Assembly (NCBI RefSeq): GCF_021991835.1 | Contig: NZ_JAHDAU010000004.1 | Coordinates: 248,001-312,000 of the forward strand | DNA: 64,000 nucleotides | Reading direction: 5' to 3' | DNA from: Polaribacter sargassicola | Lineage (GTDB): Bacteria; Bacteroidota; Bacteroidia; Flavobacteriales; Flavobacteriaceae | Shown: positions 1 to 9,709 of the stretch, in pieces | How positions within the stretch are numbered: the first letter of the stretch is position 1 | Layout: each line of letters opens with the position of its first letter | The notes under the pieces: model-generated | Told to the model about the DNA's origin: nothing | Seen by the model: the letters and a program-made list of their open reading frames with translations, nothing else | The model's database searches: none | Translations under genes and position numbers: made by a program

Positions 1-1115
1 CCGTAATTACATTTTTATTATTTACCGTTTCTTGTAAAAAGGAAACGGTAAAAACTACTAAAAAAACAAAACCCGAAAGTGCTATTAAATATGCAAAAGG
101 TTTTGATATTGTTGATGAAAATGGAGTTAAAAAACTTATAATTAAATCTGCTTATCAAAATTCTGATAAAGTTTTTGAATACATTATTAAAAGAAAAACA
201 GATGCTAAAATAAGAGAGTTTAATACTTCTATGATTTCTACACCTATTGAAAAAATAGTAGTTACCTCAACAACACACATACCAATGGTAGAGTTGTTAA
301 ATAAAGAAACTTCTATTGTTGGTTTTCCTTATGCTAAATATGTATCATCAGAAAAAACAAGAGCTTTAATTGATACAGGAAAAATAATAGAAATAGGAAA
401 AGAAAGTTCTTTAAATACAGAAATATTACTCGATTTACAACCAGAATTGGTTGTTGGTTATAGTGTTTCTTCTGCAGATAAATCTTTAACCACTATAAAA
501 AAAGCGGGTATTAATGTTATTTATAATGGAGATTGGTTAGAAGAAACTCCATTAGGAAGAGCAGAATGGATTAAATTTTTTGGTGTTTTATTTGATAAAG
601 AAAAACAAGCCGATAGTATTTTTAAAACTATTGAATCAAATTATTTAGAAGCTAAAAATATTGCTTTAAAATCTACAAAAAAACCAACTGTTTTATCTGG
701 TGCAATTATGAGTAAAGATATTTGGAACTTACCTGCCGGAGAAAGTTTTGTTGCTACTTTTTTAAAAGATGCTAACGTTAATTATTTGTGGCAAGAAACA
801 AAAGGAAAAGGAAGTTTGTCTTTAAGTTTTGAGAGTGTTTTTGATAAAGGAAAAGATGCTGATTTTTGGATTGCTCCTGGTTATTTTTCTTCTAAAGAAC
901 AACTTTTACAAAGCAATCAATTATATGAAAAATTTGATTCTTTTAAAACGGATAACATCTACACTCCATCAACTAAAAAAGGAAAAACAGGCGGTGTTAT
1001 TTATTATGAATTGGCTACAACAAGACCAGATTTGGTTTTAAAGGATATTATTAAAATTACAAATCCAGAATTACTACCAAACTACGAATTTACTTTTTTT
1101 GAAAAAATGAAATAA
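1..1115 (+). CDS. ABC transporter substrate-binding lipoprotein (BtuF/FepB-like), 5' end missing
   Basis: The reading frame is open from the first complete codon at base 3, so the gene starts before the window. An ATG at 231 is internal and not the start. The visible N-terminus is a hydrophobic stretch ending in the lipobox-like FTVSC, with the Cys codon at 33-35, which implies a membrane-anchored lipoprotein. The body looks like a helical-backbone metal or cobalamin-type periplasmic binding protein: a segment around VVTSTTHIPMVELL, then DLQPELVVGYS, then a late helix-rich lobe. Such proteins deliver iron-siderophore, heme or B12 to an ABC importer. The ligand cannot be told from sequence alone. 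No permease or ATPase gene follows, so partners must lie upstream or elsewhere. Confidence 0.82.
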   Translation, partial: VITFLLFTVSCKKETVKTTKKTKPESAIKYAKGFDIVDENGVKKLIIKSAYQNSDKVFEYIIKRKTDAKIREFNTSMISTPIEKIVVTSTTHIPMVELLNKETSIVGFPYAKYVSSEKTRALIDTGKIIEIGKESSLNTEILLDLQPELVVGYSVSSADKSLTTIKKAGINVIYNGDWLEETPLGRAEWIKFFGVLFDKEKQADSIFKTIESNYLEAKNIALKSTKKPTVLSGAIMSKDIWNLPAGESFVATFLKDANVNYLWQETKGKGSLSLSFESVFDKGKDADFWIAPGYFSSKEQLLQSNQLYEKFDSFKTDNIYTPSTKKGKTGGVIYYELATTRPDLVLKDIIKITNPELLPNYEFTFFEKMK

Positions 1116-1154
1116 AAAAAAGCCTTCAGTTAATTTATAAAAAATAACTGAAGG
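1115..1154 (-). terminator. Intrinsic terminator of the LuxR-type gene
   Basis: Perfect 10-bp arms (ccttcagtta at 1123-1132, its complement at 1145-1154) enclose a 12-nt loop. The U-run lies on the minus-strand side (the A-run just before 1123 on the plus strand), so it ends transcripts arriving from the gene at 1271-2587. It may also slow plus-strand transcripts. Confidence 0.7.
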
Positions 1155-1237
1155 TAAATAAAAGTTGGGGGAAGGCATACAAAATGTATACGCTCTCCAA
1201 AAATAGCCATAAACCCATAAAAACAAAGTATATAGAC

Positions 1238-1268
1238 GGGTAGTTTAAGGGTAGTTTGAGGGTGGTTT
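1238..1268. repeat. Three tandem GGGTAGTTT-type repeats with 11-nt period
   Basis: GGGTAGTTT occurs at 1238-1246 and 1249-1257, and GGGTGGTTT at 1260-1268, each 11 nt apart, i.e. about one helical turn. The array lies between convergent genes, just after the LuxR-type stop codon. Function unknown. Confidence 0.55.
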
Positions 1269-1270
1269 TT

Positions 1271-2587
1271 TTAAATTTTAAAAGTTAGAGCCTCTTTTCT
1301 ACTTTTAATCTCTAATTTTTCATAAATATTTTTAATATGAAATTTAACAGTATTTATAGATATATTTAAATCGCTTGCAATTTCTTTATTAGATTTAGCT
1401 AGTACAATTAAATCAAAAATCTCCTTTTCTCTTTTACTTAACTCTGTTAAATTTTGCTCTTTGTTTGACTGATTATCATTAGTAGATTTTGCTAATTCTT
1501 TAGAGTAATTTATAATTTCATTTTTCATGAATTTGTTTTCATTAATCAAAACATTCATTCTATATAAAACAGCAAAAGAAAGCGTTATCATCTCTACAAA
1601 AGCACCTATTTTTATACTTAAAGAATCTACATTTATAATTGACAAACCTAAAAATTTTAAGACAAAATAATCAATTGCTGAAAACAATATAATAGCATCT
1701 GCAATTACTAAAATTTTAGTGTAAAAATTTTTATTAAATAATATTATACCGCAAACCCAATAAATAGTCACCAATGAAAAAACAAGAATATTTAAAATTA
1801 ATAGATTATAATAATTAGTACAAACTAAAAATAGAATAGCAAAAACAAGAATGCAAAATCCTAAAAATTTTGTGTATTTTTTAAGGTTAGGAAAATAAGT
1901 ATCAATAAACAAATAGCTTACAGCAAACTTAGATGAAAAGTAAGCCATTGACACATAATTAATAACCATAATTAACTCGTTTAAATACCCCGTAATATTG
2001 TAGTAATTAAGCATCCCATCCATCGTAAATATTCCAAAACACAATGTAAATTGAAAAAACGCATAGTAACAGAAGACCTTATCTTTAAATAAAAAGTAGT
2101 AAATAAAGTTTAAAAATATTATTAAAATAGAAAAACCGTAGTAAAACCCATTGATTAATAGTGAGTTTGTTTCCTCAAAAATAATATCCTCTAAACTATT
2201 AAGCTCTACAGGAATATAAGAATGAAACTTTGGTTTCACTCTTATGTAAAAATCATTATCTCTAGAAAATTTATAGCTTAAATATCTTTGATTTGGTATT
2301 TTCTCTAATTTAATAGTATCAATATAAGCGTCTGCAAAATAATATCTATCATACACCATCTTAAAAATATATTTTAATGATGTTTTATAAGCTGGCACTT
2401 TAAACCAATAAGCTACCTCATTATTACCATACCCTTCTTTAATTTCTTTTTCTAGTAATAAAAAATTTTCCTTTTTTACTTCATTTAATGAGAGGGTACC
2501 TTTTATATCTTGGTAATAATAAATTTCTTCTTGCGAAAACGCAGTTATACCTAAAAAGATAAATAGTAGAAAAAAAACAAATTTCAT
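1271..2587 (-). CDS. 7TMR-DISM membrane sensor with LuxR-type HTH output
   Basis: 438 aa. It opens with a signal peptide ending near AFSQ (residues 1-19). An extracytoplasmic domain of about 120 residues follows, resembling the 7TMR-DISM sensor domain (AYWFKVPA, FYIRVKPKF). About seven hydrophobic helices come next (around 145-350), then a short polar linker and a C-terminal GerE/LuxR HTH (LSKREKEIFDLI, then SNKEIASDLNISINTVKFHIKNI). This is the Bacteroidota type of one-component receptor in which an outer-domain signal is passed through seven helices directly to a DNA-binding domain. It is the last gene of a minus-strand run behind the racemase (61-nt gap) and is followed by an intrinsic terminator. 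Ligand and regulon are unknown. The flanking GGGTAGTTT array is a possible but untested target. Confidence 0.85.
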   Translation of the reverse strand: MKFVFFLLFIFLGITAFSQEEIYYYQDIKGTLSLNEVKKENFLLLEKEIKEGYGNNEVAYWFKVPAYKTSLKYIFKMVYDRYYFADAYIDTIKLEKIPNQRYLSYKFSRDNDFYIRVKPKFHSYIPVELNSLEDIIFEETNSLLINGFYYGFSILIIFLNFIYYFLFKDKVFCYYAFFQFTLCFGIFTMDGMLNYYNITGYLNELIMVINYVSMAYFSSKFAVSYLFIDTYFPNLKKYTKFLGFCILVFAILFLVCTNYYNLLILNILVFSLVTIYWVCGIILFNKNFYTKILVIADAIILFSAIDYFVLKFLGLSIINVDSLSIKIGAFVEMITLSFAVLYRMNVLINENKFMKNEIINYSKELAKSTNDNQSNKEQNLTELSKREKEIFDLIVLAKSNKEIASDLNISINTVKFHIKNIYEKLEIKSRKEALTFKI

Positions 2588-2648
2588 TAATAAAATTATT
2601 TATAAAGTATATTCTACTTTTTTAGGTGAAGATTCTGTTGAAAGAATA

Positions 2649-3365
2649 TTATTGCTGTTGTTGCTGTTGTTGCTGATAATTGGTTGAAAACTCAAAAGCT
2701 GCTGTTGCATGAATTTTAGTGGTATCAAAAACAGGTATAGAAACATCTTTTTGTTTTATTAATAAAGGAATTTCTGTGCAACCTAAGATAACACCTTCCG
2801 CCCCTTTTTTAATTAATTTTTCTATTATTGTCAGGTATTTTTCTTTAGATATTTCATTTATAACACCAGAGGCAAGTTCGTTATAAATTACGTTATGAAT
2901 AAGTTCTCTATCTTCCTCTTCCGGAATAACAGCTTCAATATTAAAAGATTTTAAAACATCAATAAAAAAATCTTTTTCCATAGTATATTTAGTACCTAAT
3001 AAAGCAACCTTACTCAGCTTTCTCTCAATTATTTTTTTGGATGTAGCTTCTGCAATATGAATTACAGGAATTTTTACTGCTTTTCTAACAGCATCTATAC
3101 ACAAATGTATTGTATTGGCACAAATTATAATACAAGTTGCGCCAGCATCTTGTAGGTTTTTACCTGTTTTTGCCATTAATTCATCTAACAAATCCCATCT
3201 GTTTTCTTTTTGAAGTTGTGATATTTTACCAAAATCAAAAGAATTAATAACAACTTCTGCAGAGTGTGTTTTACCTAAATTATCTGCATTTAGTCGATTT
3301 AAAATTCTATAATATAAAACTGTTGATTCTGGTGTTATTCCGCCAATTAAACCTATCTTTTTCAT
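2649..3365 (-). CDS. Aspartate/glutamate racemase family protein with poly-Gln tail
   Basis: 238 aa, close to the usual length of the family. MKKIGLIGGITPEST is the classical N-terminus of the broad-specificity aspartate/glutamate racemases (YgeA/RacX type). The two catalytic cysteines are visible in the CANTIH motif and in the LGCTEIPLL motif. The enzyme would interconvert L- and D-amino acids in the cytoplasm. The start lies 12 nt after the parC stop codon, so it is probably co-transcribed with parE-parC. The C-terminus ends in eight consecutive glutamines made of CAA/CAG repeats (2652-2675), an uncommon tail that may be a slippage-prone tract. The substrate (Asp, Glu or another residue) cannot be decided here. 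Confidence 0.88.
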   Translation of the reverse strand: MKKIGLIGGITPESTVLYYRILNRLNADNLGKTHSAEVVINSFDFGKISQLQKENRWDLLDELMAKTGKNLQDAGATCIIICANTIHLCIDAVRKAVKIPVIHIAEATSKKIIERKLSKVALLGTKYTMEKDFFIDVLKSFNIEAVIPEEEDRELIHNVIYNELASGVINEISKEKYLTIIEKLIKKGAEGVILGCTEIPLLIKQKDVSIPVFDTTKIHATAAFEFSTNYQQQQQQQQ

Positions 3366-3377
3366 AAACTATAAGAA

Positions 3378-6104
3378 CTAAAATAATTTTGTTTGGCTTT
3401 CATCATCTCTTTTTTTCTCTTCTGCCTTCTTTTTTGCAATAGATTTTTGCAAAGCTATTTTTGCTTTTTCTTCAGCAGAAAGTTCTTCTAAAACAGGCTT
3501 TTTGGTAACTACTTCTGGCAAATCAATTGGTAATTTTTCTACAGTTTCTTCCTGTTCATCTTCTTCATCTTCAGACACCTCTTCTTCTGGCTCTTCATAA
3601 GGTAAAGATTCTAATAGATTTACTTGTCTTATTCTTTCTGTAGTTAATTGATTTCCTAGAGCTTTAATTCCTTTTACAGCAATAAATTCTTCTAAATTTA
3701 CTTCTTCGTTTTCTAAACTTCTCTTAGAATACACAATTTCTACAATTGGTCTGCAATCTGTTACAACAATCTCTAATTTAGATTTTGGATGTTCAGAAAT
3801 AAAAGCCTCTTCTTTTTCTGTAGTTTCAATCATAAAGCGTTTTATATAATAACGCTCTTTTTCTCCATCAAAATACACAGCAGAAATAGGTTTGTTAGGC
3901 ATCCATTTTTCTAAGACAATCATATCATTATCAAAATGCATTGCTAAATCTGGTTTTACAGCTTTAGCTTTACCGCTTTGTGTAATAATTAATAATTTAT
4001 CTTCTGCTTTAAACTCTCCCAACAAATCTCCTCTATTATCAACATTTAAACGCTGTACGGTTTCATCAAACCAAATTTTTCGTGGTTTTAATGTAGAAAC
4101 ACCTTCTGATTTAAACTCTACTTTTCTAATAGCGTATTTAGTAATTGTATTACCTCTTACAGCTCTTCCTTTAACAGCAAGATCTGCAAAATCTATATCC
4201 CATTTTAGCTTTTTAACACTACCTACAGAACGTAAATTAATAGTAACAACCTCTGCTTCTCCATTTGGATTTGCCGTAAAATAATGTACAATAGAGCCTT
4301 TATTTCCGTTGGTTAAATCGTACTCTTTGTCTCTTGTTACAGATAACACATTAAAACGTTTCATATAACTTGGCCCACGAGATCCGTCTCTGTACATAAA
4401 ATTATAAACTGTTCTTCTATCTTTCTTTTTAAAGACAGCAACATGAATAATATCTTTACCAACAAACGTTTTTGCATCAATCTTGGTAACCATCATTTTA
4501 CCGTCTTTTCTAAAGATAATTACATCATCAATATCAGAACAATCGGTAACAAATTCATCTCTTCTTAATGATGTACCAATAAAGCCTTCTGCTCTATTAA
4601 CATATAATTTAGCATTTTTCATAGCTACTTTAGAGGCAACTATATCATCAAAAATTCTAATTTCGGTTTTACGTTCTTTTCCTTTACCGTAAGTATCTTT
4701 TAAACGTTTAAAATAATCGATAGCAAAGTCTATTAAATTTGCTAAATGATGTTTTACACCCGCAATTTTTTCTTCTAAACTTTCTATAAATTGCTTGGCT
4801 TTATCAATATCAAATTTTGATATTTTTTTAATTCTGATTTCTGTTAAACGTGTTATATCTTCTACAGTTATAGCACGTTTTAAGTGTTTAATGTGTGGCT
4901 TTAATCCTTTATCAATTGCTTCGATTACACCTTCCCAAGTTTCTTCTTCTTCAATATCTCTATAAATTCTATTTTCTATAAAAATACGTTCTAGAGAAGA
5001 AAAATGCCATTGTTCTTCTAATTCATTTAACTGAATTTCTAACTCTCTTTTTAATAATTCTACCGTTAAATCTGTTGAATGTTTTAACAATTCTGAAACA
5101 CCTAAAAATACGGGTGTATTTTCTTTAATTGTACAGCATAATGGAGAAATTGAAGTTTCGCAATTTGTAAATGCATACAAGGCATCAATAGATTTATCTG
5201 GCGATACATTTGGTGGCAAATGCACTAAAATTTCTACTTCTGCAGCCGTATTATCTTCAATCTTTTTTATTTTAATTTTACCTTTTTCATTAGCTTTTAA
5301 AATACTATCTATTAAAGATGATGTTGTGGTAGAAAAAGGAATTTCATTAATTACCAATGTTTTTTTATCTAATTGAGAAATTTTAGCTCTTACCCTAACT
5401 TTTCCTCCTCTTTTTCCATCGTTATAATGAGAAAAATCGGCAATTCCGCCAGTTAAAAAATCGGGTACAATTTTAAAACTTCTACCTTTTAAATATTTAA
5501 TAGAAGCATCAATTAATTCGTTAAAATTGTGTGGTAATATTTTGGTTGATAAACCAACTGCTATTCCTTCTGCTCCTTGTGCTAATAAAAGTGGGAATTT
5601 TACTGGTAAATCTATCGGTTCTTTTCTACGACCATCATAAGAAAGTTTCCATTCTGTTGTTTTCGGGTTAAAAACAACATCTAAAGCAAATTTAGACAAA
5701 CGTGCTTCGATATATCTTGATGCTGCTGCACGGTCTCCGGTTAAAATATTACCCCAGTTCCCTTGCATATCAATCAGTAATTCTTTCTGACCAATTTGCA
5801 CCATTGCATCTGCAATTGAAGCATCTCCATGCGGGTGATATTGCATGGTATGACCAACAATGTTTGCTACTTTATTGTAACGTCCGTCGTCTAAATCTTT
5901 CATAGAATGCATAATTCTACGTTGTACTGGTTTTAAACCATCTTCTAACGAAGGAACAGCTCTTTCTAAAATTACATACGAAGCATAATCTAAAAACCAT
6001 TCTTTGTACATTCCTGTAACTTTGGTAATGGTTTCTTCTTGAGGATTTTCTCCCTCGTTAATTAATTCTTCTTCGTGTTCGTTGTCGTTTATTTCTTCAC
6101 TCAT
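3378..6104 (-). CDS. parC: DNA topoisomerase IV subunit A
   Basis: 908 aa. This is the DNA-cleaving subunit of topoisomerase IV, which decatenates daughter chromosomes. A 30-residue acidic N-terminal extension precedes the conserved breakage-reunion core (DYASYVILERAVPSLEDGLKPVQRR, then HPHGDASIADAMV). The catalytic tyrosine is Tyr131 in AAASRYIEARL. The C-terminal beta-pinwheel region lacks the GyrA-box that is present in the 51668-54172 gene, and the parE gene lies upstream, which supports ParC over GyrA. The tail after about residue 820 is very acidic and then Lys-rich (EEEVSEDEEDEQEE, ending RDDESQTKLF), of low complexity. The operon order is parE, a 66-aa ORF, parC, racemase. Confidence 0.95.
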   Translation of the reverse strand: MSEEINDNEHEEELINEGENPQEETITKVTGMYKEWFLDYASYVILERAVPSLEDGLKPVQRRIMHSMKDLDDGRYNKVANIVGHTMQYHPHGDASIADAMVQIGQKELLIDMQGNWGNILTGDRAAASRYIEARLSKFALDVVFNPKTTEWKLSYDGRRKEPIDLPVKFPLLLAQGAEGIAVGLSTKILPHNFNELIDASIKYLKGRSFKIVPDFLTGGIADFSHYNDGKRGGKVRVRAKISQLDKKTLVINEIPFSTTTSSLIDSILKANEKGKIKIKKIEDNTAAEVEILVHLPPNVSPDKSIDALYAFTNCETSISPLCCTIKENTPVFLGVSELLKHSTDLTVELLKRELEIQLNELEEQWHFSSLERIFIENRIYRDIEEEETWEGVIEAIDKGLKPHIKHLKRAITVEDITRLTEIRIKKISKFDIDKAKQFIESLEEKIAGVKHHLANLIDFAIDYFKRLKDTYGKGKERKTEIRIFDDIVASKVAMKNAKLYVNRAEGFIGTSLRRDEFVTDCSDIDDVIIFRKDGKMMVTKIDAKTFVGKDIIHVAVFKKKDRRTVYNFMYRDGSRGPSYMKRFNVLSVTRDKEYDLTNGNKGSIVHYFTANPNGEAEVVTINLRSVGSVKKLKWDIDFADLAVKGRAVRGNTITKYAIRKVEFKSEGVSTLKPRKIWFDETVQRLNVDNRGDLLGEFKAEDKLLIITQSGKAKAVKPDLAMHFDNDMIVLEKWMPNKPISAVYFDGEKERYYIKRFMIETTEKEEAFISEHPKSKLEIVVTDCRPIVEIVYSKRSLENEEVNLEEFIAVKGIKALGNQLTTERIRQVNLLESLPYEEPEEEVSEDEEDEQEETVEKLPIDLPEVVTKKPVLEELSAEEKAKIALQKSIAKKKAEEKKRDDESQTKLF

Positions 6105-6117
6105 GTATTAGAAATAA

Positions 6118-6318
6118 TTATTTTTTAGATTCTTTAGGTTTAATTTGCAATGCAATAATGATTAACACCCCTGCTAATACACCAAAAATTGCTCCTGAAT
6201 TTTCTTTGTTTGATAAATTATGCCAATCTATTTGTAACACCCAAAACATTATAAATAATGCCAATACTCCACTAATAATACTTTTAATTGCTTTTGTATT
6301 ACGCTTCCTCTTCAACAT
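6118..6318 (-). CDS. Small two-helix membrane protein between parE and parC
   Basis: 66 aa. A basic N-terminus ([12 protein letters not shown]) is followed by two hydrophobic helices (about 13-30 and 42-59) and a Lys-rich tail (KPKESKK), consistent with an inner-membrane hairpin with both ends in the cytoplasm. Its first 20 nt overlap the end of parE and it stops 13 nt before parC, so translation is probably coupled. No family is recognised. The overlap, sensible topology and operon position argue that it is a real gene rather than a chance frame. Confidence 0.6.
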   Translation of the reverse strand: MLKRKRNTKAIKSIISGVLALFIMFWVLQIDWHNLSNKENSGAIFGVLAGVLIIIALQIKPKESKK

Positions 6319-8158
6319 AATCTAACTCAACTTTTAAGTTTTCTATGATAAATTTCTGTCTGTCAGGAGTATTTTTACCCATATAAAATTGCAACATTTG
6401 TTCTATAGACATTTCTTTGTCTAACATTACTGGGTCTAAACGAATATCATTTCCTATAAAATGTACAAACTCATTTGGAGAAATTTCCCCCAAACCTTTA
6501 AATCGAGTTATTTCTGGCTTTCCTCTTAATTTTTCTATTGCTTCGCGTTTTTCTTCATCAGAATAACAATAGAAAGTTTGTTTTTTATTACGCACTCTAA
6601 ACAAAGGCGTTTCTAAAATAAATAAATGTCCTTCTTTAATCAATTCCGGAAAAAATTGCAAAAAGAACGTTATCAACAATAAACGAATGTGCATACCGTC
6701 TACATCGGCATCGGTAGCAATTACAATATTGTTGTATCGTAAATCTTCTAAGCCATCTTCTATATTTAAAGCGGCTTGTAAAAGATTAAATTCTTCATTT
6801 TCATACACAATCTTTTTGCTTAATCCGTAAGAGTTTAAAGGCTTTCCTTTTAAACTAAAAACAGCTTGTGTATTTACATTTCTAGATTTTGTTATAGAAC
6901 CCGATGCAGAATCTCCCTCTGTAATAAACAAAGTAGTTTCTAAATAATTTTCTTTTTTAACATCGCCTAAATGAATTCTACAATCGCGTAATTTTTTATT
7001 GTGTAAACTAGCTTTTTTTGCTCTGTCTTTTGCTAATTTTCTAATACCTGAAAGTTCTTTTCGCTCTTTTTCTGCTTGTAATATTTTCTTTTGCAGTATT
7101 TCTGCAACGTCAGGATTTTTATGTAAAAAATTATCTAATTTGGTTTTTAAAAAATCGTTTATATAAGTTCTTACCGTTGGCAAATCTCCTCCCATATCTG
7201 TAGAACCTAATTTGGTTTTTGTCTGACTCTCAAAAACAGGTTCCATCACTTTTATAGCAATAGCAGAAATAATTGATTTTCTAACGTCTGAAGCTTCAAA
7301 ATTTTTACCATAAAAATCTCTAATTGTTTTTACAATCGCTTCTCTAAAAGCAGCTTGATGTGTACCTCCTTGTGTGGTATGTTGCCCATTTACAAAAGAA
7401 TGATATTCTTCTGAATATTGAGTTTTACTATGTGTAATGGCAACTTCTATATCATCTCCTTTTAAATGAATTATCGGGTACAACATGTCTTCTACATTGT
7501 TGTTATCTTCCAGTAAATCTTTTAATCCGTTTTTAGAAAAGAATTTTTCTCCATTAAAAATGATGGTTAAACCTGGATTTAAATACACATAATTCTTAAA
7601 CATTTTAGCTACATACTCATTTCTAAATTTGTAGTTTTTAAAAATGGTTTCATCTGGCACAAAAGAAACTTTTGTTCCTTTTCTACGAGATGATTCTTCT
7701 AAAAATTCTTGATTTTCTAAATTACCCTGGCTAAATTCTGCAGAAGCAGATTTTCCTTCACGAGAAGATTCTACTCTAAAATAAGATGATAATGCATTAA
7801 CAGCTTTTGTACCTACCCCGTTTAAACCTACAGATTTTTTAAATGCTTTAGAGTCGTACTTACCACCAGTATTCATTTTAGACACAACATCAACCACTTT
7901 ACCTAGTGGTATACCTCGCCCATAATCTCTAACAGTTACTTTGTTTTCTTTAATAGAAATTTCGATGGTTTTACCAGCACCCATCACATATTCATCAATA
8001 GAGTTATCTAAAACTTCTTTTACCAAAATATATATACCATCATCGGCAGAAGAACCGTCACCCAATTTACCAATGTACATTCCTGGACGCATTCTAATAT
8101 GCTCTTTCCAATCTAAAGACCTGATATTATCTTCTGTATATTTTGTTTCTTGACTCAT
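6299..8158 (-). CDS. parE: DNA topoisomerase IV subunit B
   Basis: 619 aa, normal for ParE and shorter than most GyrB proteins. The GHKL ATPase domain shows [15 protein letters not shown] (N-box with the catalytic Glu), DYGRGIP and [14 protein letters not shown]. The TOPRIM domain shows [12 protein letters not shown] and [12 protein letters not shown], the metal-binding acidic residues. It ends with the conserved [13 protein letters not shown] region and a short tail. It supplies ATP hydrolysis for topoisomerase IV. First gene of the minus-strand operon parE, 66-aa ORF, parC, racemase. A DnaA-box-like motif lies about 80 nt upstream. Confidence 0.95.
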   Translation of the reverse strand: MSQETKYTEDNIRSLDWKEHIRMRPGMYIGKLGDGSSADDGIYILVKEVLDNSIDEYVMGAGKTIEISIKENKVTVRDYGRGIPLGKVVDVVSKMNTGGKYDSKAFKKSVGLNGVGTKAVNALSSYFRVESSREGKSASAEFSQGNLENQEFLEESSRRKGTKVSFVPDETIFKNYKFRNEYVAKMFKNYVYLNPGLTIIFNGEKFFSKNGLKDLLEDNNNVEDMLYPIIHLKGDDIEVAITHSKTQYSEEYHSFVNGQHTTQGGTHQAAFREAIVKTIRDFYGKNFEASDVRKSIISAIAIKVMEPVFESQTKTKLGSTDMGGDLPTVRTYINDFLKTKLDNFLHKNPDVAEILQKKILQAEKERKELSGIRKLAKDRAKKASLHNKKLRDCRIHLGDVKKENYLETTLFITEGDSASGSITKSRNVNTQAVFSLKGKPLNSYGLSKKIVYENEEFNLLQAALNIEDGLEDLRYNNIVIATDADVDGMHIRLLLITFFLQFFPELIKEGHLFILETPLFRVRNKKQTFYCYSDEEKREAIEKLRGKPEITRFKGLGEISPNEFVHFIGNDIRLDPVMLDKEMSIEQMLQFYMGKNTPDRQKFIIENLKVELDYVEEEA

Positions 8159-8240
8159 GAAATATCTTACTGTTATTTAGGTTTGAAGTCTCGCTAAAAT
8201 AGCATTCTAGATGATAAAATAAAACAAGTAACTTAATTAG

Positions 8241-8249
8241 TTATCAACA
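8241..8249 (+). promoter_or_regulatory. DnaA-box-like TTATCAACA upstream of parE
   Basis: TTATCAACA differs by one base from the DnaA box TTATCCACA. It is 83 nt upstream of the parE start. The same 9-mer, in a similar surrounding sequence, occurs 99 nt upstream of gyrA (54271-54279). Binding is inferred only. Confidence 0.35.
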
Positions 8250-8350
8250 AGTATTTCAACGAAAATCTTAAGCTTTAAAAATATAAAAAACACAATAAAA
8301 AACAATATGTTATATTTTTAAACATATAATAATATACTAAACAATTTAAT

Positions 8351-8358
8351 TACTTTTG
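8351..8358 (+). promoter_or_regulatory. Probable -7 element of lysA
   Basis: TACTTTTG matches the Bacteroidota -7 consensus TAnnTTTG exactly and lies 26 nt before the GTG start of lysA. I do not see a clear -33 TTG at the expected distance. Confidence 0.4.
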
Positions 8359-8383
8359 GGGCTTAGTAATAAAATCATACAAA

Positions 8384-9613
8384 GTGGAAAGATCACAATT
8401 ATTAGAGTTAGCAAATAAATACGGAAGTCCTTTATATGTTTACGATACAGACAAGATAGAATCTCAATACAACAGATTAACAAATGCTTTTAGTGGCGTT
8501 AAAAACTTAAAGTTAAATTATGCTGTTAAGGCACTTTCTAACATTAATATTTTAAAGTTCTTTAAAAATTTAGGTTCTGGTTTAGATACGGTTTCTGTGC
8601 AAGAAGTACAATTGTGTTTAACTACTGGTATTGCACCACACGATATTATTTATACACCAAACGGAGTTTCTTTATCAGAAATTGAAGAAGTTGCTAAATT
8701 AGGTGTTCAAATAAATATTGATAACCTATCTATTTTAGAGCAGTTTGGTCAAAAACATCCAGATATTCCTGTTTGTGTGCGTATAAATCCACACATTATG
8801 GCTGGTGGAAATTCTAAAATTTCTGTAGGTCATATTGATTCTAAGTTCGGAATTTCTATTCACCAAGTACCACACATTAAACGTGTTGTAGAAAATACAG
8901 GGATGAATATTAACGGAATTCACATGCACACAGGTTCTGATATTTTAGATATCGATACTTTTTTACGTGCTTCTGATATTTTATTTGGTGTTGCAAAACA
9001 ATTTGAAAACATCGATTTTATAGATTTTGGTAGCGGATTTAAAGTACCTTATAAAGAAGGTGATATTTCTACAGATATTGAGCAATTAGGATTACAATTA
9101 TCAGAAAGATTCAACGAATTTTGTGCAGATTATGGTAAAGACATTACTTTAATGTTTGAACCTGGTAAGTTTTTAGTTTCTGAAGCTGGTTCTTTTTTAG
9201 CAAAAGTAAACGTTGTTAAACAAACAACCTCTACTGTTTTTGCTCATGTAGACAGTGGTTTTAATCACTTAGTAAGACCAATGATGTACGATTCTTATCA
9301 TCATATTACAAACATTTCTAATCCAGAAGGTAGAGATCGTTATTATTCTGTTGTAGGTTATATTTGTGAAACAGATACTTTTGCATCTAACAGAAGAATT
9401 TCAGAAATTTCTGAAGAAGATATTTTATGTTTCCATAATGCCGGAGCATACTGTTTCTCTATGGCTTCTAACTATAATTCTCGCTACATCCCTGCAGAAG
9501 TTATGGTGTATAAAGGACAAGATTATTTAATTAGAAAAAGACAAACTATTCAAGATATTTTACACAATCAAGTAGTAATTGATTTGTCTAAAACAGAAAA
9601 AGTAGAAGCTTAA
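8384..9613 (+). CDS. lysA: Diaminopimelate decarboxylase
   Basis: 409 aa. PLP enzyme of fold type III that converts meso-diaminopimelate to L-lysine, the last step of lysine synthesis, in the cytoplasm. The PLP lysine is Lys49 in NYAVKAL, and the barrel shows GIHMHTGSDI and DFGSGFKVPY. The C-terminal beta domain has the conserved CETDTFA segment (the Cys contributed across the dimer interface) and HNAGAYCFSMASNYN near the end. The start is GTG: no in-frame ATG lies near, and the alignment of the N-terminus (NKYGSPLYVYD) fits family length. It stands alone, preceded by a TAnnTTTG box and followed by a hairpin terminator. Confidence 0.93.
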   Translation: MERSQLLELANKYGSPLYVYDTDKIESQYNRLTNAFSGVKNLKLNYAVKALSNINILKFFKNLGSGLDTVSVQEVQLCLTTGIAPHDIIYTPNGVSLSEIEEVAKLGVQINIDNLSILEQFGQKHPDIPVCVRINPHIMAGGNSKISVGHIDSKFGISIHQVPHIKRVVENTGMNINGIHMHTGSDILDIDTFLRASDILFGVAKQFENIDFIDFGSGFKVPYKEGDISTDIEQLGLQLSERFNEFCADYGKDITLMFEPGKFLVSEAGSFLAKVNVVKQTTSTVFAHVDSGFNHLVRPMMYDSYHHITNISNPEGRDRYYSVVGYICETDTFASNRRISEISEEDILCFHNAGAYCFSMASNYNSRYIPAEVMVYKGQDYLIRKRQTIQDILHNQVVIDLSKTEKVEA

Positions 9614-9635
9614 AATTAGCCTTTTTACAAATTAT

Positions 9636-9675
9636 AAATCCATCAGAAAATATATTTTTTGGTGGATTTTTTTAT
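9636..9675 (+). terminator. Intrinsic terminator after lysA
   Basis: Stem aaatccatc (9636-9644) pairs with ggtggattt (9661-9669) with one G-U pair, followed by a run of T. Confidence 0.7.
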
Positions 9676-9709
9676 TAAATTTACGTATTAAAATTAAAAC
9701 AATTTAAAA

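Noticed and set aside
1143-1226. A 27-aa hydrophobic minus-strand ORF (starting MGLWLFLESV) within the terminator region
   Set aside because: It runs through the terminator hairpin, is very short and has no support beyond being open.
3892-4284. Open frames antisense to parC, gyrA, topB and other large genes
   Set aside because: They are mirrors of strongly conserved coding sequence, with no sensible start context or protein signature.
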